NCBI RefSeq assembly: GCF_014270065.1
Contig: NZ_JACNME010000001.1
Location: 372,001-436,000 of the forward strand
Reading direction: 5' to 3'
DNA: 64,000 nt
DNA from: Quadrisphaera sp. RL12-1S
Lineage (GTDB): Bacteria; Actinomycetota; Actinomycetes; Actinomycetales; Quadrisphaeraceae
Shown: positions 27,326 to 37,701 of the stretch, in pieces
How the letters are laid out: the number at the start of each line of letters is the position of its first letter
Position numbering within the stretch: position 1 is the stretch's first letter
The notes under the pieces: model-generated
The model's database searches: none
Seen by the model: the letters and a program-made list of their open reading frames with translations, nothing else
What the model was told of the DNA's origin: nothing
Program-made: the position numbers and the translations under genes

Positions 27326-27339
27326 TGTGAACGCTCTCA
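27326..27339. promoter_or_regulatory. LacI-type operator upstream of the sugar transporter operon
   Basis: TGTGAACGCTCTCA matches the 14-bp araD palindrome TGTGAGCGCTCACA at 12 of 14 positions. It lies between the binding-protein gene and the divergent mutY gene, suggesting control by the LacI protein encoded at 16636-17775 or a close relative. Confidence 0.6.
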
Positions 27340-27470
27340 GCCCGGGGCGGTCAAGGGCACAGGGCCTCTCGGGTGGTCACGATCCGGTCACACCCGTCGC
27401 GGGCGACTCGACGGGGCTCGCGGCGTCGGGGGCCCCGCCCCACCGCTCCGTCTCCGGGAGAACATGGGGC

Positions 27471-28403
27471 GTGCCCCCACCGCCCAGCGCACCCGCCTCC
27501 CCCGGTGGCGAGGACACCTCCGAGCTGGTGTCCGCGGTCCTGCGGTGGTACGCCGCGCACGCCCGCGACCTGCCCTGGCGCCACCCCGGCCCGCCGGACG
27601 AGATCGCCTGGCCCGTGCTGGTCAGCGAGGTGATGCTGCAGCAGACGCCCGTCGCCCGCGTGGAGCCGGCGTGGCGCGCCTGGCTCGAGCGGTGGCCCTC
27701 CCCCGCGGCGCTGGCCGCGGACGGCCCCGGCGAGGCGGTGCGGGCCTGGGGGCGCCTGGGCTACCCCCGCCGAGCCCTGCGGCTGCACGCCGCGGCCGTC
27801 GCCGTCGTCGAGCGGCACGGCGGGAGGGTGCCCTCGGACCAGGCGGAGCTGCGGGCGCTGCCCGGGGTCGGCGCGTACACCGCCGCGGCGGTGGGAGCGT
27901 TCGCCTTCGGGCAGCGCGTGGCCGTGGTGGACACGAACGTGCGGCGGGTGCTGGCGCGCGCGGTGCAGGGACGGGCCGAGCCGGCACCGGCCCTCACCGC
28001 CGCCGAGACGGCCCTGGCGGCCTCCGTGCTGCCCCAGGCGCCCCCCGGTGACCCGCGGCTGCCGGCGCGCTGGTCCGTGGCCGTCATGGAGCTGGGGGCC
28101 CTGGTGTGCACGGCGCGGGCCCCCCGGTGCGGGGCCTGCCCCGTGGCGGACCTCTGCGCCTGGCAGCGAGCGGGTGCACCGCCGGACGACGGCCCCGCGC
28201 GGCGCGGACAGGCCTGGCACGGCACGGACCGCCAGGTGCGCGGGCGCCTGATGGCCCTGCTGCGGGAGGCCCCGGGGCCCCTGGACGACGCGGCGCTGCG
28301 GGCCGCCTGGGACGACGACGGCCAGCGCGAGCGCTGCCTGGCGTCCCTGGTGGCCGACGGCCTCGTGGTGCCCTCCGGTGGCGGCTGGTCGCTGCCGCTG
28401 TGA
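27471..28403 (+). CDS. mutY: A/G-specific adenine DNA glycosylase
   Basis: A 310-residue HhH-GPD glycosylase removing adenine mispaired with 8-oxoguanine. Seen: DLPWRHPGPPDEIAWPVLVS, EVMLQQTPVARVEPAW, the helix-hairpin-helix LPGVGAYTAAAVGAFAFG with catalytic Asp in VAVVDTNVRRVLAR, and the iron-sulfur cysteines C-x6-C-x2-C-x5-C in CTARAPRCGACPVADLC. It is shorter than E. coli MutY and lacks most of the NUDIX-like C-terminal domain, as is usual in actinobacteria. The GTG at 27471 has GAACAT five bases upstream, possibly leaderless. Its closeness to radA-disA recalls the mycobacterial order; the sugar transporter operon is inserted between. Confidence 0.93.
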   Translation: MPPPPSAPASPGGEDTSELVSAVLRWYAAHARDLPWRHPGPPDEIAWPVLVSEVMLQQTPVARVEPAWRAWLERWPSPAALAADGPGEAVRAWGRLGYPRRALRLHAAAVAVVERHGGRVPSDQAELRALPGVGAYTAAAVGAFAFGQRVAVVDTNVRRVLARAVQGRAEPAPALTAAETALAASVLPQAPPGDPRLPARWSVAVMELGALVCTARAPRCGACPVADLCAWQRAGAPPDDGPARRGQAWHGTDRQVRGRLMALLREAPGPLDDAALRAAWDDDGQRERCLASLVADGLVVPSGGGWSLPL

Positions 28404-28446
28404 CGCCCGCCCTCCCCCGCGCGGCCTCCGCGGCGAGCGCGGGGAC

Positions 28447-28470
28447 GGGGACGCAGACGGGGACGCAGAC
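28447..28470. repeat. two tandem 12-bp units
   Basis: GGGGACGCAGAC occurs twice head-to-tail at 28447-28458 and 28459-28470, with a partial unit before, between the convergent mutY and acetyltransferase genes. Probably a simple replication-slippage repeat. Confidence 0.7.
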
Positions 28471-28484
28471 GACGACGCTGAGCG

Positions 28485-29036
28485 TCAGCGGAGGTGGAGC
28501 AGCATGCGGGTGTTGCCGAGCGTGTTCGGCTTCACGCGGGCCAGGTCGAGGAACTCCGCCACGCCGTCGTCGTGGGAGCGCAGCAGCTCGGCGTAGACCT
28601 CGGGCGCCACCGGTGTGCCCTCGATGACCTCGAAGCCGAGGCGCGCGAAGAACGGCACCTCGAAGGTCAGGCAGAAGACGCGGGATACGCCGCTCTCGCG
28701 GGCGTCGGCCAGGAGCGCCTCGACGATGGCCGAGCCCACGCCCAGCCCCCGCGCGGAGGACGCCACCGCCAGGGTGCGCACCTCGGCGAGGTCCTCCCAC
28801 ATGACGTGGAGGGCGCCGCAGCCGACCACCGCGCCGTCGATCTCGGCCACCCGCGTCTCGGGGACCGACTCGTAGCTGGCGACGGCGTGCTTGGCCACGA
28901 GCACGCCGCGCTCGGCCAGCGGCTCGGTGAGGGCGCGGACGGCGCGGACGTCGCTCGCGCGGGCCCTGCGGACGAGCACGCGCGACGGCACCGCGCCGGC
29001 GGGAGCGTCGACGCCGGTGGGAGGAGCGGGCACCAC
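28485..29036 (-). CDS. GNAT-family N-acetyltransferase, ArgA-like N-acetylglutamate synthase
   Basis: A 183-residue GNAT enzyme. The acetyl-CoA site is visible as VRTLAVASSARGLGVGSAIV (Q/R-x-x-G-x-G/A type), with VLVRRARASDVRAVRAL at the N terminus and FFARLGFEVIEGTPVAPEVY near the end. The pattern matches the short, stand-alone ArgA-type acetyltransferases of actinobacteria (Rv2747 type) that make N-acetylglutamate for arginine synthesis, although no arg genes are adjacent. Two consecutive GTG codons (29036, 29033) can start it; CACGAT lies six bases before the second. It lies downstream of the clpC terminator and so needs its own promoter. Confidence 0.85.
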   Translation of the reverse strand: MVPAPPTGVDAPAGAVPSRVLVRRARASDVRAVRALTEPLAERGVLVAKHAVASYESVPETRVAEIDGAVVGCGALHVMWEDLAEVRTLAVASSARGLGVGSAIVEALLADARESGVSRVFCLTFEVPFFARLGFEVIEGTPVAPEVYAELLRSHDDGVAEFLDLARVKPNTLGNTRMLLHLR

Positions 29037-29069
29037 CCCATCGTGCCCGATGCACCTGCGGCGGCGACG

Positions 29070-29109
29070 CGAGGAGCCCCCGACCCGTGGGGGGGTCGGG
29101 GGCTCCTCG
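29070..29109 (-). terminator. strong hairpin terminator after clpC
   Basis: A perfect 17-bp stem (29070-29086 with 29093-29109) and 6-base loop starts 18 bases beyond the clpC stop on the minus strand. Confidence 0.85.
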
Positions 29110-29126
29110 TCACGCGGTGCCTGGCG

Positions 29127-31658
<2,532 letters not shown>

Positions 31659-31885
31659 GGTGCGCTCCTCGCGAGCGTGGGCGGTGCGGAACCCCGCTCA
31701 CCGGCTGCCACCGGTGGGCCGGACGACCTCACTGACCCTGACGATGCTATCCCCGGGGTGCGACACCGGTGCGGGCTCGCGCCCGTCCCGTGATCGCCCC
31801 GGGTGGGGAGGGCCGGGTCGGCCTCCCGTCACAGGGAGCAACGCTCCCAGGTCAGGGGGGTGTTCCGCTCCGGGGCGCACCGCCT

Positions 31886-31902
31886 GTTCGCTGGTGGCGG
31901 AC
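31886..31902. promoter_or_regulatory. possible ClgR-type site upstream of clpC
   Basis: GTTCGC-N5-GCGGAC agrees with the actinobacterial ClgR pattern as I recall it (GTTCGC-N5-GCG). It lies about 230 bases upstream of clpC, just past the lsr2 stop. The distance is long, so support is weak. Confidence 0.3.
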
Positions 31903-31919
31903 GCTGCGCCGACAGGGCC

Positions 31920-32264
31920 TCAGGCGCCGGTGGCCGCCCGGTAGGCCTCGACCACGGCGGCCGGGACCCGGCCCCGCTCGTTCACCGTGTGGCCGTTCTC
32001 GCGCGCCCACGCCCGTACGGCGGCGACGTCGACGCCGTCCGCGGCGGCACCGGCGCCCGGGGCCGCACCGGAGCGGGCGCGGCGGACCGTCGTCGTCCTC
32101 CGGGCGTGCCCCACCCAGACCGCGAGGTCGTCGCGCAGGCGCGCGGCGTTCTCGGCCGACAGGTCGATCTCGTAGTCGGTCCCGTCGAGGGAGAAGGTGA
32201 CGGTCTGGTCCGCCGGACCGCCGTCGAGGTCGTCGACGAGCACCACCTGCAGCGTCTGCGCCAC
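31920..32264 (-). CDS. lsr2: Lsr2 nucleoid-associated xenogeneic silencer
   Basis: A 114-residue H-NS-like protein. The N-terminal dimerisation domain reads LQVVLVDDLDGGPADQTVTF and SLDGTDYEIDLSAENA. A basic linker (GHARRTTTVRRARSG) leads to the DNA-binding domain VAAVRAWARENGHTVNERGR, whose RGR hook inserts into the minor groove of A+T-rich DNA. Lsr2 coats and silences low-G+C, often horizontally acquired, sequence. Its GTG (32264) begins one base after the stop of the small membrane-protein gene, suggesting coupled translation. Order lysS-(small gene)-lsr2-clpC mirrors other actinobacteria. Confidence 0.96.
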   Translation of the reverse strand: MAQTLQVVLVDDLDGGPADQTVTFSLDGTDYEIDLSAENAARLRDDLAVWVGHARRTTTVRRARSGAAPGAGAAADGVDVAAVRAWARENGHTVNERGRVPAAVVEAYRAATGA

Positions 32265-32265
32265 C

Positions 32266-32478
32266 TCAGCGCACCTCGCCCGGTGCCGCGGGAGCGGAGG
32301 ACGACGACGCCCGCTCGCGCGCGGCCCGCTGCTCCGCCTCGCGCTGCGCGTCGGCCCGGTCCAGGGCCGCCATGGCCTCGCGCTCGCTGCGGTCGGCCCG
32401 CAGCACGGCGCGCATGACGAACCAGAAGAGCAGGGCCACCCCGACGGGGGGCGTCAGCGCGGCGATCGCGGCCATCAC
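32266..32478 (-). CDS. small single-span membrane protein between lysS and lsr2
   Basis: A 70-residue protein with one hydrophobic helix (ALTPPVGVALLFWFVMRAV, about residues 7-25) followed by a charged helical tail (DRSEREAMAALDRADAQREA) that could form a short coiled coil. I recognise no family. Support for reality comes from position: TACCGT lies seven bases before the GTG at 32478, giving a leaderless start, and its stop is one base from the lsr2 start. An ATG one codon later is the alternative start. It may simply drive lsr2 translation or encode a membrane partner; function is unknown. Confidence 0.6.
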   Translation of the reverse strand: MMAAIAALTPPVGVALLFWFVMRAVLRADRSEREAMAALDRADAQREAEQRAARERASSSSAPAAPGEVR

Positions 32479-32485
32479 GGGAGGA

Positions 32486-32491
32486 ACGGTA
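32486..32491 (-). promoter_or_regulatory. candidate leaderless -10 of the small gene ahead of lsr2
   Basis: TACCGT (minus strand) is seven bases before the GTG at 32478, so the small gene and lsr2 probably share this promoter. Confidence 0.5.
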
Positions 32492-32499
32492 CCCGCTGG

Positions 32500-34053
32500 T
32501 CAGGCCTCCGGCTTGACCAGCGGGAACAGGATGGTCTCGCGGATGCCGAGACCCGTGAGCGCCATGAGCAGCCTGTCGATGCCCATGCCGACGCCGCCCG
32601 CGGGGGGCATGCCCACCTCCATGGCGCGCAGGAAGTCCTCGTCGACGGGCATCGCCTCGTCGTCCCCGGCGGCGCCGAGGCGGGCCTGCTCCTCCAGGCG
32701 CTCGCGCTGGACCACCGGGTCGTTGAGCTCGGAGTAGCCGGTGGCCAGCTCGAAGCCACGCACGTAGAGGTCCCACTTCTCCACCACGCCGGGCACCGAG
32801 CGGTGCGACTTGGTGAGGGGGGAGGTCTCCAGGGGGAAGTCGCGCACGAAGGTGGGCGCGACCAGGTGGTCGCCCACGAGGTGCTCCCACAGCTCCTCGA
32901 CGAGCTTGCCCGCGGAGGCGGTGGGCGCCACGCCCACGCCGAGGCGCTCGGCGCGCTCCACCAGCACCGAGCGCGGCGTCCCGGGGGTGATCGCCTCGCC
33001 CAGGGCCTCGGACAGGGAGGGGTACATCGACAGCTGCGCCCAGGTGCCGCCGAGCTCGTACTCGGTGCCGTCGGCCAGGAGGACCGTGGTCGAGCCGAGG
33101 GCGTCGCGCGCCGCGGTCTGGACGAGCTCGCGGGTGCGCTCGGCCATGAGGTCGTAGTCGGCGTAGGCCTCGTAGAACTCCAGCATCGCGAACTCCGGGG
33201 AGTGCGAGGAGTCTGCGCCCTCGTTGCGGAAGTTGCGGTTGATCTCGAAGGCGCGGTCCAGACCGCCCACCACGGCGCGCTTGAGGAACAGCTCCGGGGC
33301 GATGCGCAGGTACAGCTCGATGTCGAAGGCGTTGGAGTGCGTGACGAACGGCCGCGCGGCAGCGCCGCCGTGCAGCGTCTGCAGCATGGGGGTCTCGAGC
33401 TCGAGGTAGCCCAAGCCGTCGAACGTCGAGCGCAGCGAGCGGACGACGGCGGCGCGCGTGCGGACCACCGCCCGCGCCTCGGGGCGGACGATGAGGTCGA
33501 CGTAGCGCTGGCGCACCCGGACCTCCTCGCTGGTCTCCTTGTGGAGCACCGGCAGCGGACGCAGGGCCTTGGTGGCCATCGCCCAGGAGGTGGCCATGAC
33601 GCTCAGCTCGCCGCGCTTGGACTGCACCACGCGCCCGGTGGCGGAGACGACGTCGCCCAGGTCGACGTCGGACTTCCACGCCGCGAGCGCGTCGGCGCCG
33701 ACCTCGGCGAGGCTGAGCATCACCTGCAGGCGCGTGCCGTCGCCGTCCTGGAGGGTGGCGAAGGCCAGCTTGCCGGTGCCGCGCTGGAACACGACCCGCC
33801 CCGCCACGGAGACGACGACGTCGGTCTCCTCCCCGTCGGCCAGCCCGGCGTGCGCCGCGCGGACCTGCGCCAGCGACGCGGTGCGCGGCACGGAGACCGG
33901 GTAGGGCTCCACACCGGCGTCCAGGAGCCGCTGCCGCTTCTCCCGGCGCACGCGCAGCTGCTCGGGCAGCTGCTCCGCCGCGAGGTCAGCCTCCGCCTCG
34001 GCGGGGGCGCCGTCGGCGGCGCTGGGGGCGGGGGCGGGTGGGACCTCGGGCAC
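32500..34053 (-). CDS. lysS: lysyl-tRNA synthetase, class II
   Basis: A 517-residue class II synthetase charging tRNA-Lys. The N-terminal OB-fold anticodon domain includes [20 protein letters not shown]. Catalytic-core motifs follow: motif 2 region [20 protein letters not shown] with [14 protein letters not shown], and motif 3 [16 protein letters not shown]. The preceding [18 protein letters not shown] matches motif 1 surroundings. A short acidic N-terminal extension of about 25 residues precedes the core. The GTG at 34053 has TACCCT eight bases upstream, pointing to a leaderless transcript. It heads the lysS-lsr2 stretch; coaX and panD, often next door in relatives, are absent here. Confidence 0.97.
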   Translation of the reverse strand: MPEVPPAPAPSAADGAPAEAEADLAAEQLPEQLRVRREKRQRLLDAGVEPYPVSVPRTASLAQVRAAHAGLADGEETDVVVSVAGRVVFQRGTGKLAFATLQDGDGTRLQVMLSLAEVGADALAAWKSDVDLGDVVSATGRVVQSKRGELSVMATSWAMATKALRPLPVLHKETSEEVRVRQRYVDLIVRPEARAVVRTRAAVVRSLRSTFDGLGYLELETPMLQTLHGGAAARPFVTHSNAFDIELYLRIAPELFLKRAVVGGLDRAFEINRNFRNEGADSSHSPEFAMLEFYEAYADYDLMAERTRELVQTAARDALGSTTVLLADGTEYELGGTWAQLSMYPSLSEALGEAITPGTPRSVLVERAERLGVGVAPTASAGKLVEELWEHLVGDHLVAPTFVRDFPLETSPLTKSHRSVPGVVEKWDLYVRGFELATGYSELNDPVVQRERLEEQARLGAAGDDEAMPVDEDFLRAMEVGMPPAGGVGMGIDRLLMALTGLGIRETILFPLVKPEA

Positions 34054-34061
34054 GGTCCCCG

Positions 34062-34067
34062 AGGGTA
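34062..34067 (-). promoter_or_regulatory. candidate leaderless -10 of lysS
   Basis: TACCCT (minus strand) is eight bases before the GTG at 34053. Confidence 0.5.
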
Positions 34068-34130
34068 TCCGGACCCCGGGGGACCGGCCCGGGGCTCCCG
34101 CTGCGGGCCTGGGCGTGCTGGGATCGGGTG

Positions 34131-34979
34131 GTGGCTGACCACCCCGACGTCGCGCCCCCGTCCGGTGACGCGCCCCAGGCCGACGACGAGGCGAGGCGCA
34201 CGTCCTTCGGCACCCTCGTGGACGCGGAGCGGTACGACCGGCTGCGCCCGGACCACCCCGACGAGGCCGTCGCCTGGCTGACGGGCTCGCCGGCCGGGCC
34301 CCTGGACGTGCTCGACCTCGCCGCCGGCACCGGCAAGGTGACCCGGGCGCTGGCCCGTCTCGGGCACCGGGTGGTGTCCGTGGACCCCAGCGACGGCATG
34401 CTCGCCGTGCTGCGGCAGTGGCTGTCGGACTCCCCCCGCGCGCAGGTGAGGGCGGTGGCGGGCACCGCCGAGCACGTGCCCCTGCCGGACGCCTCCGTGG
34501 ACGCCGTCGTGGTGGGGCAGGCCTGGCACTGGCTGCGCCCCGCGGCCGCCGCGGCCGAGGTGGCGCGGGTGCTGCGCCCCGGCGGGGTGCTGGGCCTGGC
34601 CTGGGTGGTGCGCGACGCGGAGGTCGGGTGGGCCGCCGAGCTGGAGGCGCTGTTCGCCGGGGAGCGGCTCGGCGGGACCACCGGCGCTGACGAGGTGTCG
34701 GCCGGCGCCCACGCGCGCGACCTCGCCGACGAGGGCTGGTGGCCCCGGGTGCCGCTGCGCGGTGCCGTGCGGGAGCGGGCGTCGTTCCCGGCGGCGCAGC
34801 GCCTCGCCTCCGTGGACGACGTGGTCGCCATGGCCTCCACCTACTCCGGGCTGGCTCTGAGCCAGGACCGGGAGGACCTGCTGCGGCGCGTGCGGGAGCT
34901 CGCGGACGCCGCGGCCGGGCCCGACGGGTCGGTGCTGCTGCCGCAGGTGTGCCGCTGCTTCCGCTACCGGCTGCCCTGA
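34131..34979 (+). CDS. class I SAM-dependent methyltransferase
   Basis: A 282-residue methyltransferase. The SAM site is [19 protein letters not shown] (motif I) with [18 protein letters not shown] (acidic loop) and [20 protein letters not shown], then [14 protein letters not shown]. These match the UbiE/type-11 methyltransferases acting on small molecules; the acceptor is unknown. GTG at 34131 is used, with TGGGAT six bases upstream; GTG at 34128 is equally possible. It points opposite to its neighbours, diverging from lysS and overlapping the 3' end of panC by 16 bases. In M. tuberculosis this interval holds coaX and panD instead, so this gene looks like a lineage-specific insertion. Confidence 0.82.
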   Translation: MADHPDVAPPSGDAPQADDEARRTSFGTLVDAERYDRLRPDHPDEAVAWLTGSPAGPLDVLDLAAGTGKVTRALARLGHRVVSVDPSDGMLAVLRQWLSDSPRAQVRAVAGTAEHVPLPDASVDAVVVGQAWHWLRPAAAAAEVARVLRPGGVLGLAWVVRDAEVGWAAELEALFAGERLGGTTGADEVSAGAHARDLADEGWWPRVPLRGAVRERASFPAAQRLASVDDVVAMASTYSGLALSQDREDLLRRVRELADAAAGPDGSVLLPQVCRCFRYRLP

Positions 34980-35917
34980 GCCGCCGCCGGCCGCGCGGAG
35001 GTGCGGTCGGCGGGCGGCGCCGACCACCTGCCCACCACCAGGGGCAGGTTGTCGATCAGCCGCGTGGGCCCGACCTTGGCGGCCACCGCCAGCAGCGCCG
35101 GCCCGCGGAAGTGCTCCGGGACGTCGTCGAGGGTGTCCGGGTCCACCAGGGCCAGGTAGTCGACCCGCGCCAGCGGCTCGCCCACCAGCACGTCGCGGGC
35201 GGCGCGGCGCACGGCGCTGGCGCCCTCCGGCGCCGCCGCCTCCCCGGCCCGCAGGGCCCGCGACAGGACCAGGGCGACCTCCCGGTCCAGCGGTGACAGG
35301 TGCGCGTTGCGGCTGGACAGCGCCAGGCCGTCGTCGTCGCGGACGGTCGGCACGGCCACCACCTCCACCGCGAGGTCGAGGTCACGCACCATGCGCCGCA
35401 CCAGCAGCAGCTGCTGGGCGTCCTTCTGCCCGAACAGGGCGACGTCGGGGCGCACGAGGTGCATCAGCTTGGCGACCACCGTGAGCACGCCGTCGAAGTG
35501 GCCCGGGCGCGACGCCCCCTCGAGCACGCCGCCGAGGCGGCCCGAGGACACCCGGACGGCGGGGTCGCCGTCGGGGTAGACCACGTCCGGGGACGGCGCG
35601 AACACGACGTCGGCGCCCACCCCGCCGAGCAGCGCGAGGTCCGCGTCGAGCGTGCGCGGGTAGCGGGCCAGGTCGGCGCCGGCCTCGAACTGCAGCGGGT
35701 TGAGGAAGATCGTCACGACCACGGCGTCGGCGCGCTCGCGGGCCGCCGCCACCAGGGAGGCGTGCCCGGCGTGCAGCGCCCCCATCGTCATGACGACGGC
35801 GACGCGCCCGCTCAGGGCGGCGCGCGCCTGCGACAGCTCGGCGCGCGTGCGCACGAGCAGCGGGACGGACGGGCGCGGCGCCGGGGCGCTGCCCCCGGGG
35901 GCGGGGGTGGTGGTCAC
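34964..35917 (-). CDS. panC: pantothenate synthetase
   Basis: A 317-residue ligase joining pantoate and beta-alanine to form pantothenate, precursor of coenzyme A. Motifs: [18 protein letters not shown] (HIGH-like nucleotide site), [41 protein letters not shown], and [16 protein letters not shown] (KMSKS-like loop). A C-terminal extension rich in Ala/Pro follows. Its GTG overlaps the stop of the DUF2520 gene by GTGA, showing a two-gene translationally coupled unit. The 3' end overlaps the convergent methyltransferase by 16 bases. No panB or panD is in the window. Confidence 0.95.
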   Translation of the reverse strand: MTTTPAPGGSAPAPRPSVPLLVRTRAELSQARAALSGRVAVVMTMGALHAGHASLVAAARERADAVVVTIFLNPLQFEAGADLARYPRTLDADLALLGGVGADVVFAPSPDVVYPDGDPAVRVSSGRLGGVLEGASRPGHFDGVLTVVAKLMHLVRPDVALFGQKDAQQLLLVRRMVRDLDLAVEVVAVPTVRDDDGLALSSRNAHLSPLDREVALVLSRALRAGEAAAPEGASAVRRAARDVLVGEPLARVDYLALVDPDTLDDVPEHFRGPALLAVAAKVGPTRLIDNLPLVVGRWSAPPADRTSARPAAAQGSR

Positions 35918-36855
35918 GGGGCGTCTCCGCTCTGCAGGGCGCTGTCGACGTCGGCGGCGGGCAGGCCGGTCAGCCGCCCGTCCGCCCGGGCGCGTGCGGC
36001 GGTGGCGCGCGCCAGGGCCAGGTGGACGGCGGGGACGTCGGGACCCACGAGGCCCTCGGCGGCCGCACGGCCCAGGACGGCGCGGTGCGCCGCCAGCGTG
36101 CCGGCGTCCCCCCGCGCCACGGGACCCGTCAGCGCGTCGTCACCGCTGCGCAGGGCGCCGTCGAGGGCGGCGTGCAGCAGCGGTCCGAGCACGCGGTCGG
36201 TGCGCTCCAGCCCCGCGGCGCGCAGCACCTCCGCGGCCTGCGCCACGAGGGTCACCAGGTGGTTGCTGCCGTGCGAGAGGGCGGCGTGGTAGAGCGCGCG
36301 GTCGGCCTCTTCGACCACCACCGGCTCGGCGCCCACCTCGACCACCAGCGCCTGCGCCACGGGCAGGACGGGCGCCGGGGCCGTCACCCCGACCACGGCG
36401 TCGGTGAGGCGGACCAGGTCCAGGCTCGTCCCGGTGAAGGTCATGGCCGGGTGCAGGGCCAGGGGGATCGCGCCGGCCGCCCGTGCGGGCTCGAGCACCG
36501 CGGTGCCGTGGCGGCCGCTGGTGTGGACCACCAGCTGGCCCGGCTGCCAGCTGCCGGTGGCCGCCAGGCCGGCGACCAGGTCGGCGAGGACGTCGTCGGG
36601 GACGGCGAGCAGCACCAGCTCGGCCCGCTCCACCACCTCCGGGACCTCCAGCACGGGCACCCCGGGGAGCAGGGTGGCGACCCGCTCGAGGCTGGCCTCC
36701 GAGACCGCCGACGCCCCGACCACCGCGTGGCCGGCGGCGCGCAGCGCGGCGCCCATGACCGCACCCACCCGCCCGGCGCCCACCACGCCGACGCCCAGGC
36801 GCCCGGGGGCGGGCCGTCGCCGGGCGGGGCGACCTGCGTCGTCGTCCTCCAGCAC
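35914..36855 (-). CDS. Rossmann-like and DUF2520 domain protein coupled to panC
   Basis: A 313-residue oxidoreductase-like protein. An N-terminal dinucleotide-binding fold reads [20 protein letters not shown], continuing [19 protein letters not shown]; the mid-section [20 protein letters not shown] and HPAMTFTG is typical of this family. The C-terminal DUF2520 helical domain contains [18 protein letters not shown]. It is the Rv3603c-type protein that accompanies panC in actinobacteria. Strict coupling (GTGA) suggests a pantothenate role such as ketopantoate reduction, a hypothesis only. The GTG at 36855 has TAGGCT six bases upstream, a leaderless promoter back-to-back with that of the divergent methyltransferase. 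Confidence 0.88.
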   Translation of the reverse strand: MLEDDDAGRPARRRPAPGRLGVGVVGAGRVGAVMGAALRAAGHAVVGASAVSEASLERVATLLPGVPVLEVPEVVERAELVLLAVPDDVLADLVAGLAATGSWQPGQLVVHTSGRHGTAVLEPARAAGAIPLALHPAMTFTGTSLDLVRLTDAVVGVTAPAPVLPVAQALVVEVGAEPVVVEEADRALYHAALSHGSNHLVTLVAQAAEVLRAAGLERTDRVLGPLLHAALDGALRSGDDALTGPVARGDAGTLAAHRAVLGRAAAEGLVGPDVPAVHLALARATAARARADGRLTGLPAADVDSALQSGDAP

Positions 36856-36861
36856 CCGGGG

Positions 36862-36867
36862 AGCCTA
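36862..36867 (-). promoter_or_regulatory. candidate leaderless -10 of the DUF2520-panC unit
   Basis: TAGGCT (minus strand) is six bases before the GTG at 36855. Confidence 0.55.
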
Positions 36868-36925
36868 CGTGCGGCGGCGGCGCGGCACGTGGTCGCCTGC
36901 GCCCGTCCGGGCTGCGGCCGGCGGC

Positions 36926-36931
36926 TAGGGT
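36926..36931 (+). promoter_or_regulatory. candidate leaderless -10 of the divergent methyltransferase
   Basis: TAGGGT is six bases before the GTG at 36938. Together with the minus-strand TAGGCT, the 82-base gap carries two divergent leaderless promoters. Confidence 0.55.
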
Positions 36932-36937
36932 CGCCGC

Positions 36938-37681
36938 GTGGGACGGCACGAGCGCGTGGCGGAGCTGGCGCGCCTGGACGCCGAGGGGCTCGTGGTGGCC
37001 GACGTCGGCTGCGGCAGCGGGCGCACGGTGAGAGCGCTGCTCGACCCGCCGCCCGGGGCGCACCCCCCGCGGCTGGTGCACGCGCTCGACCACGTCTCCG
37101 CCCTCGACGACGACCTGCTGGCCGACGCCCGGGTGCGCAGCCGCATCACCGACCTCGACTCCCCGCTGCCGTGGCGCGACGGCGAGCTGGACCGCGTGGT
37201 GTCCCTCAACACCGCTGAGCACCTCGGCGACCCCGTGGCCCACCTCGCGGAGGTGCACCGCGTGCTGCGTCCCGGCGGCCTGTGCGTGCTGGCCCACTCC
37301 GACTGGGACACCGCGCTGTTCACCAGCACCGACGACCAGCTGACCCGGACCCTGGTGGACAGGTTCACCGCGGCCGCCCCGGGCCCCGGGCGCTCCGACG
37401 GGTTCATGGGCCGCAAGCTGCTGGCGCTCGCCGCGAGCGCCGCGCGGCGGGGGGCCGGCTGGAGCGTGGAGACGGCGACGTCGTGGGCGGACCCGCACCG
37501 CCGCTTCGACGACGGCTCCCTGGCCTGGAAGGTCGCCACCGGCGTGCTGGCAGCCTCCCAGGACGACCCGGTGCTCGCCGCCCGCGCGTCCGGGTGGATG
37601 GAGGAGCTGCGCGCGCTCGCCGCGGCGGGCCAGTTCCTCTTCACGGTGACCGACGTCGCCGTGGTGCTCCGCCGGGACTGA
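36938..37681 (+). CDS. class I SAM-dependent methyltransferase
   Basis: A 247-residue methyltransferase. Motif I is LVVADVGCGSGRTVRALL; the following VSLNTAEHLGDPVAHLAEVH and VLRPGGLCVLAHSDWD fit the type-11 group. The C-terminal half (FMGRKLLALAASAARR, FTVTDVAVVLRRD) is less typical. The start GTG has a TAGGGT -10 six bases upstream, so it is likely leaderless. It is transcribed away from the DUF2520-panC unit and converges with the PH-domain genes with only 20 bases between. Acceptor molecule unknown; it is unrelated in detail to the methyltransferase at 34131. Confidence 0.8.
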   Translation: MGRHERVAELARLDAEGLVVADVGCGSGRTVRALLDPPPGAHPPRLVHALDHVSALDDDLLADARVRSRITDLDSPLPWRDGELDRVVSLNTAEHLGDPVAHLAEVHRVLRPGGLCVLAHSDWDTALFTSTDDQLTRTLVDRFTAAAPGPGRSDGFMGRKLLALAASAARRGAGWSVETATSWADPHRRFDDGSLAWKVATGVLAASQDDPVLAARASGWMEELRALAAAGQFLFTVTDVAVVLRRD

Positions 37682-37701
37682 GCGGCCCCGACGGCGGCGG
37701 G

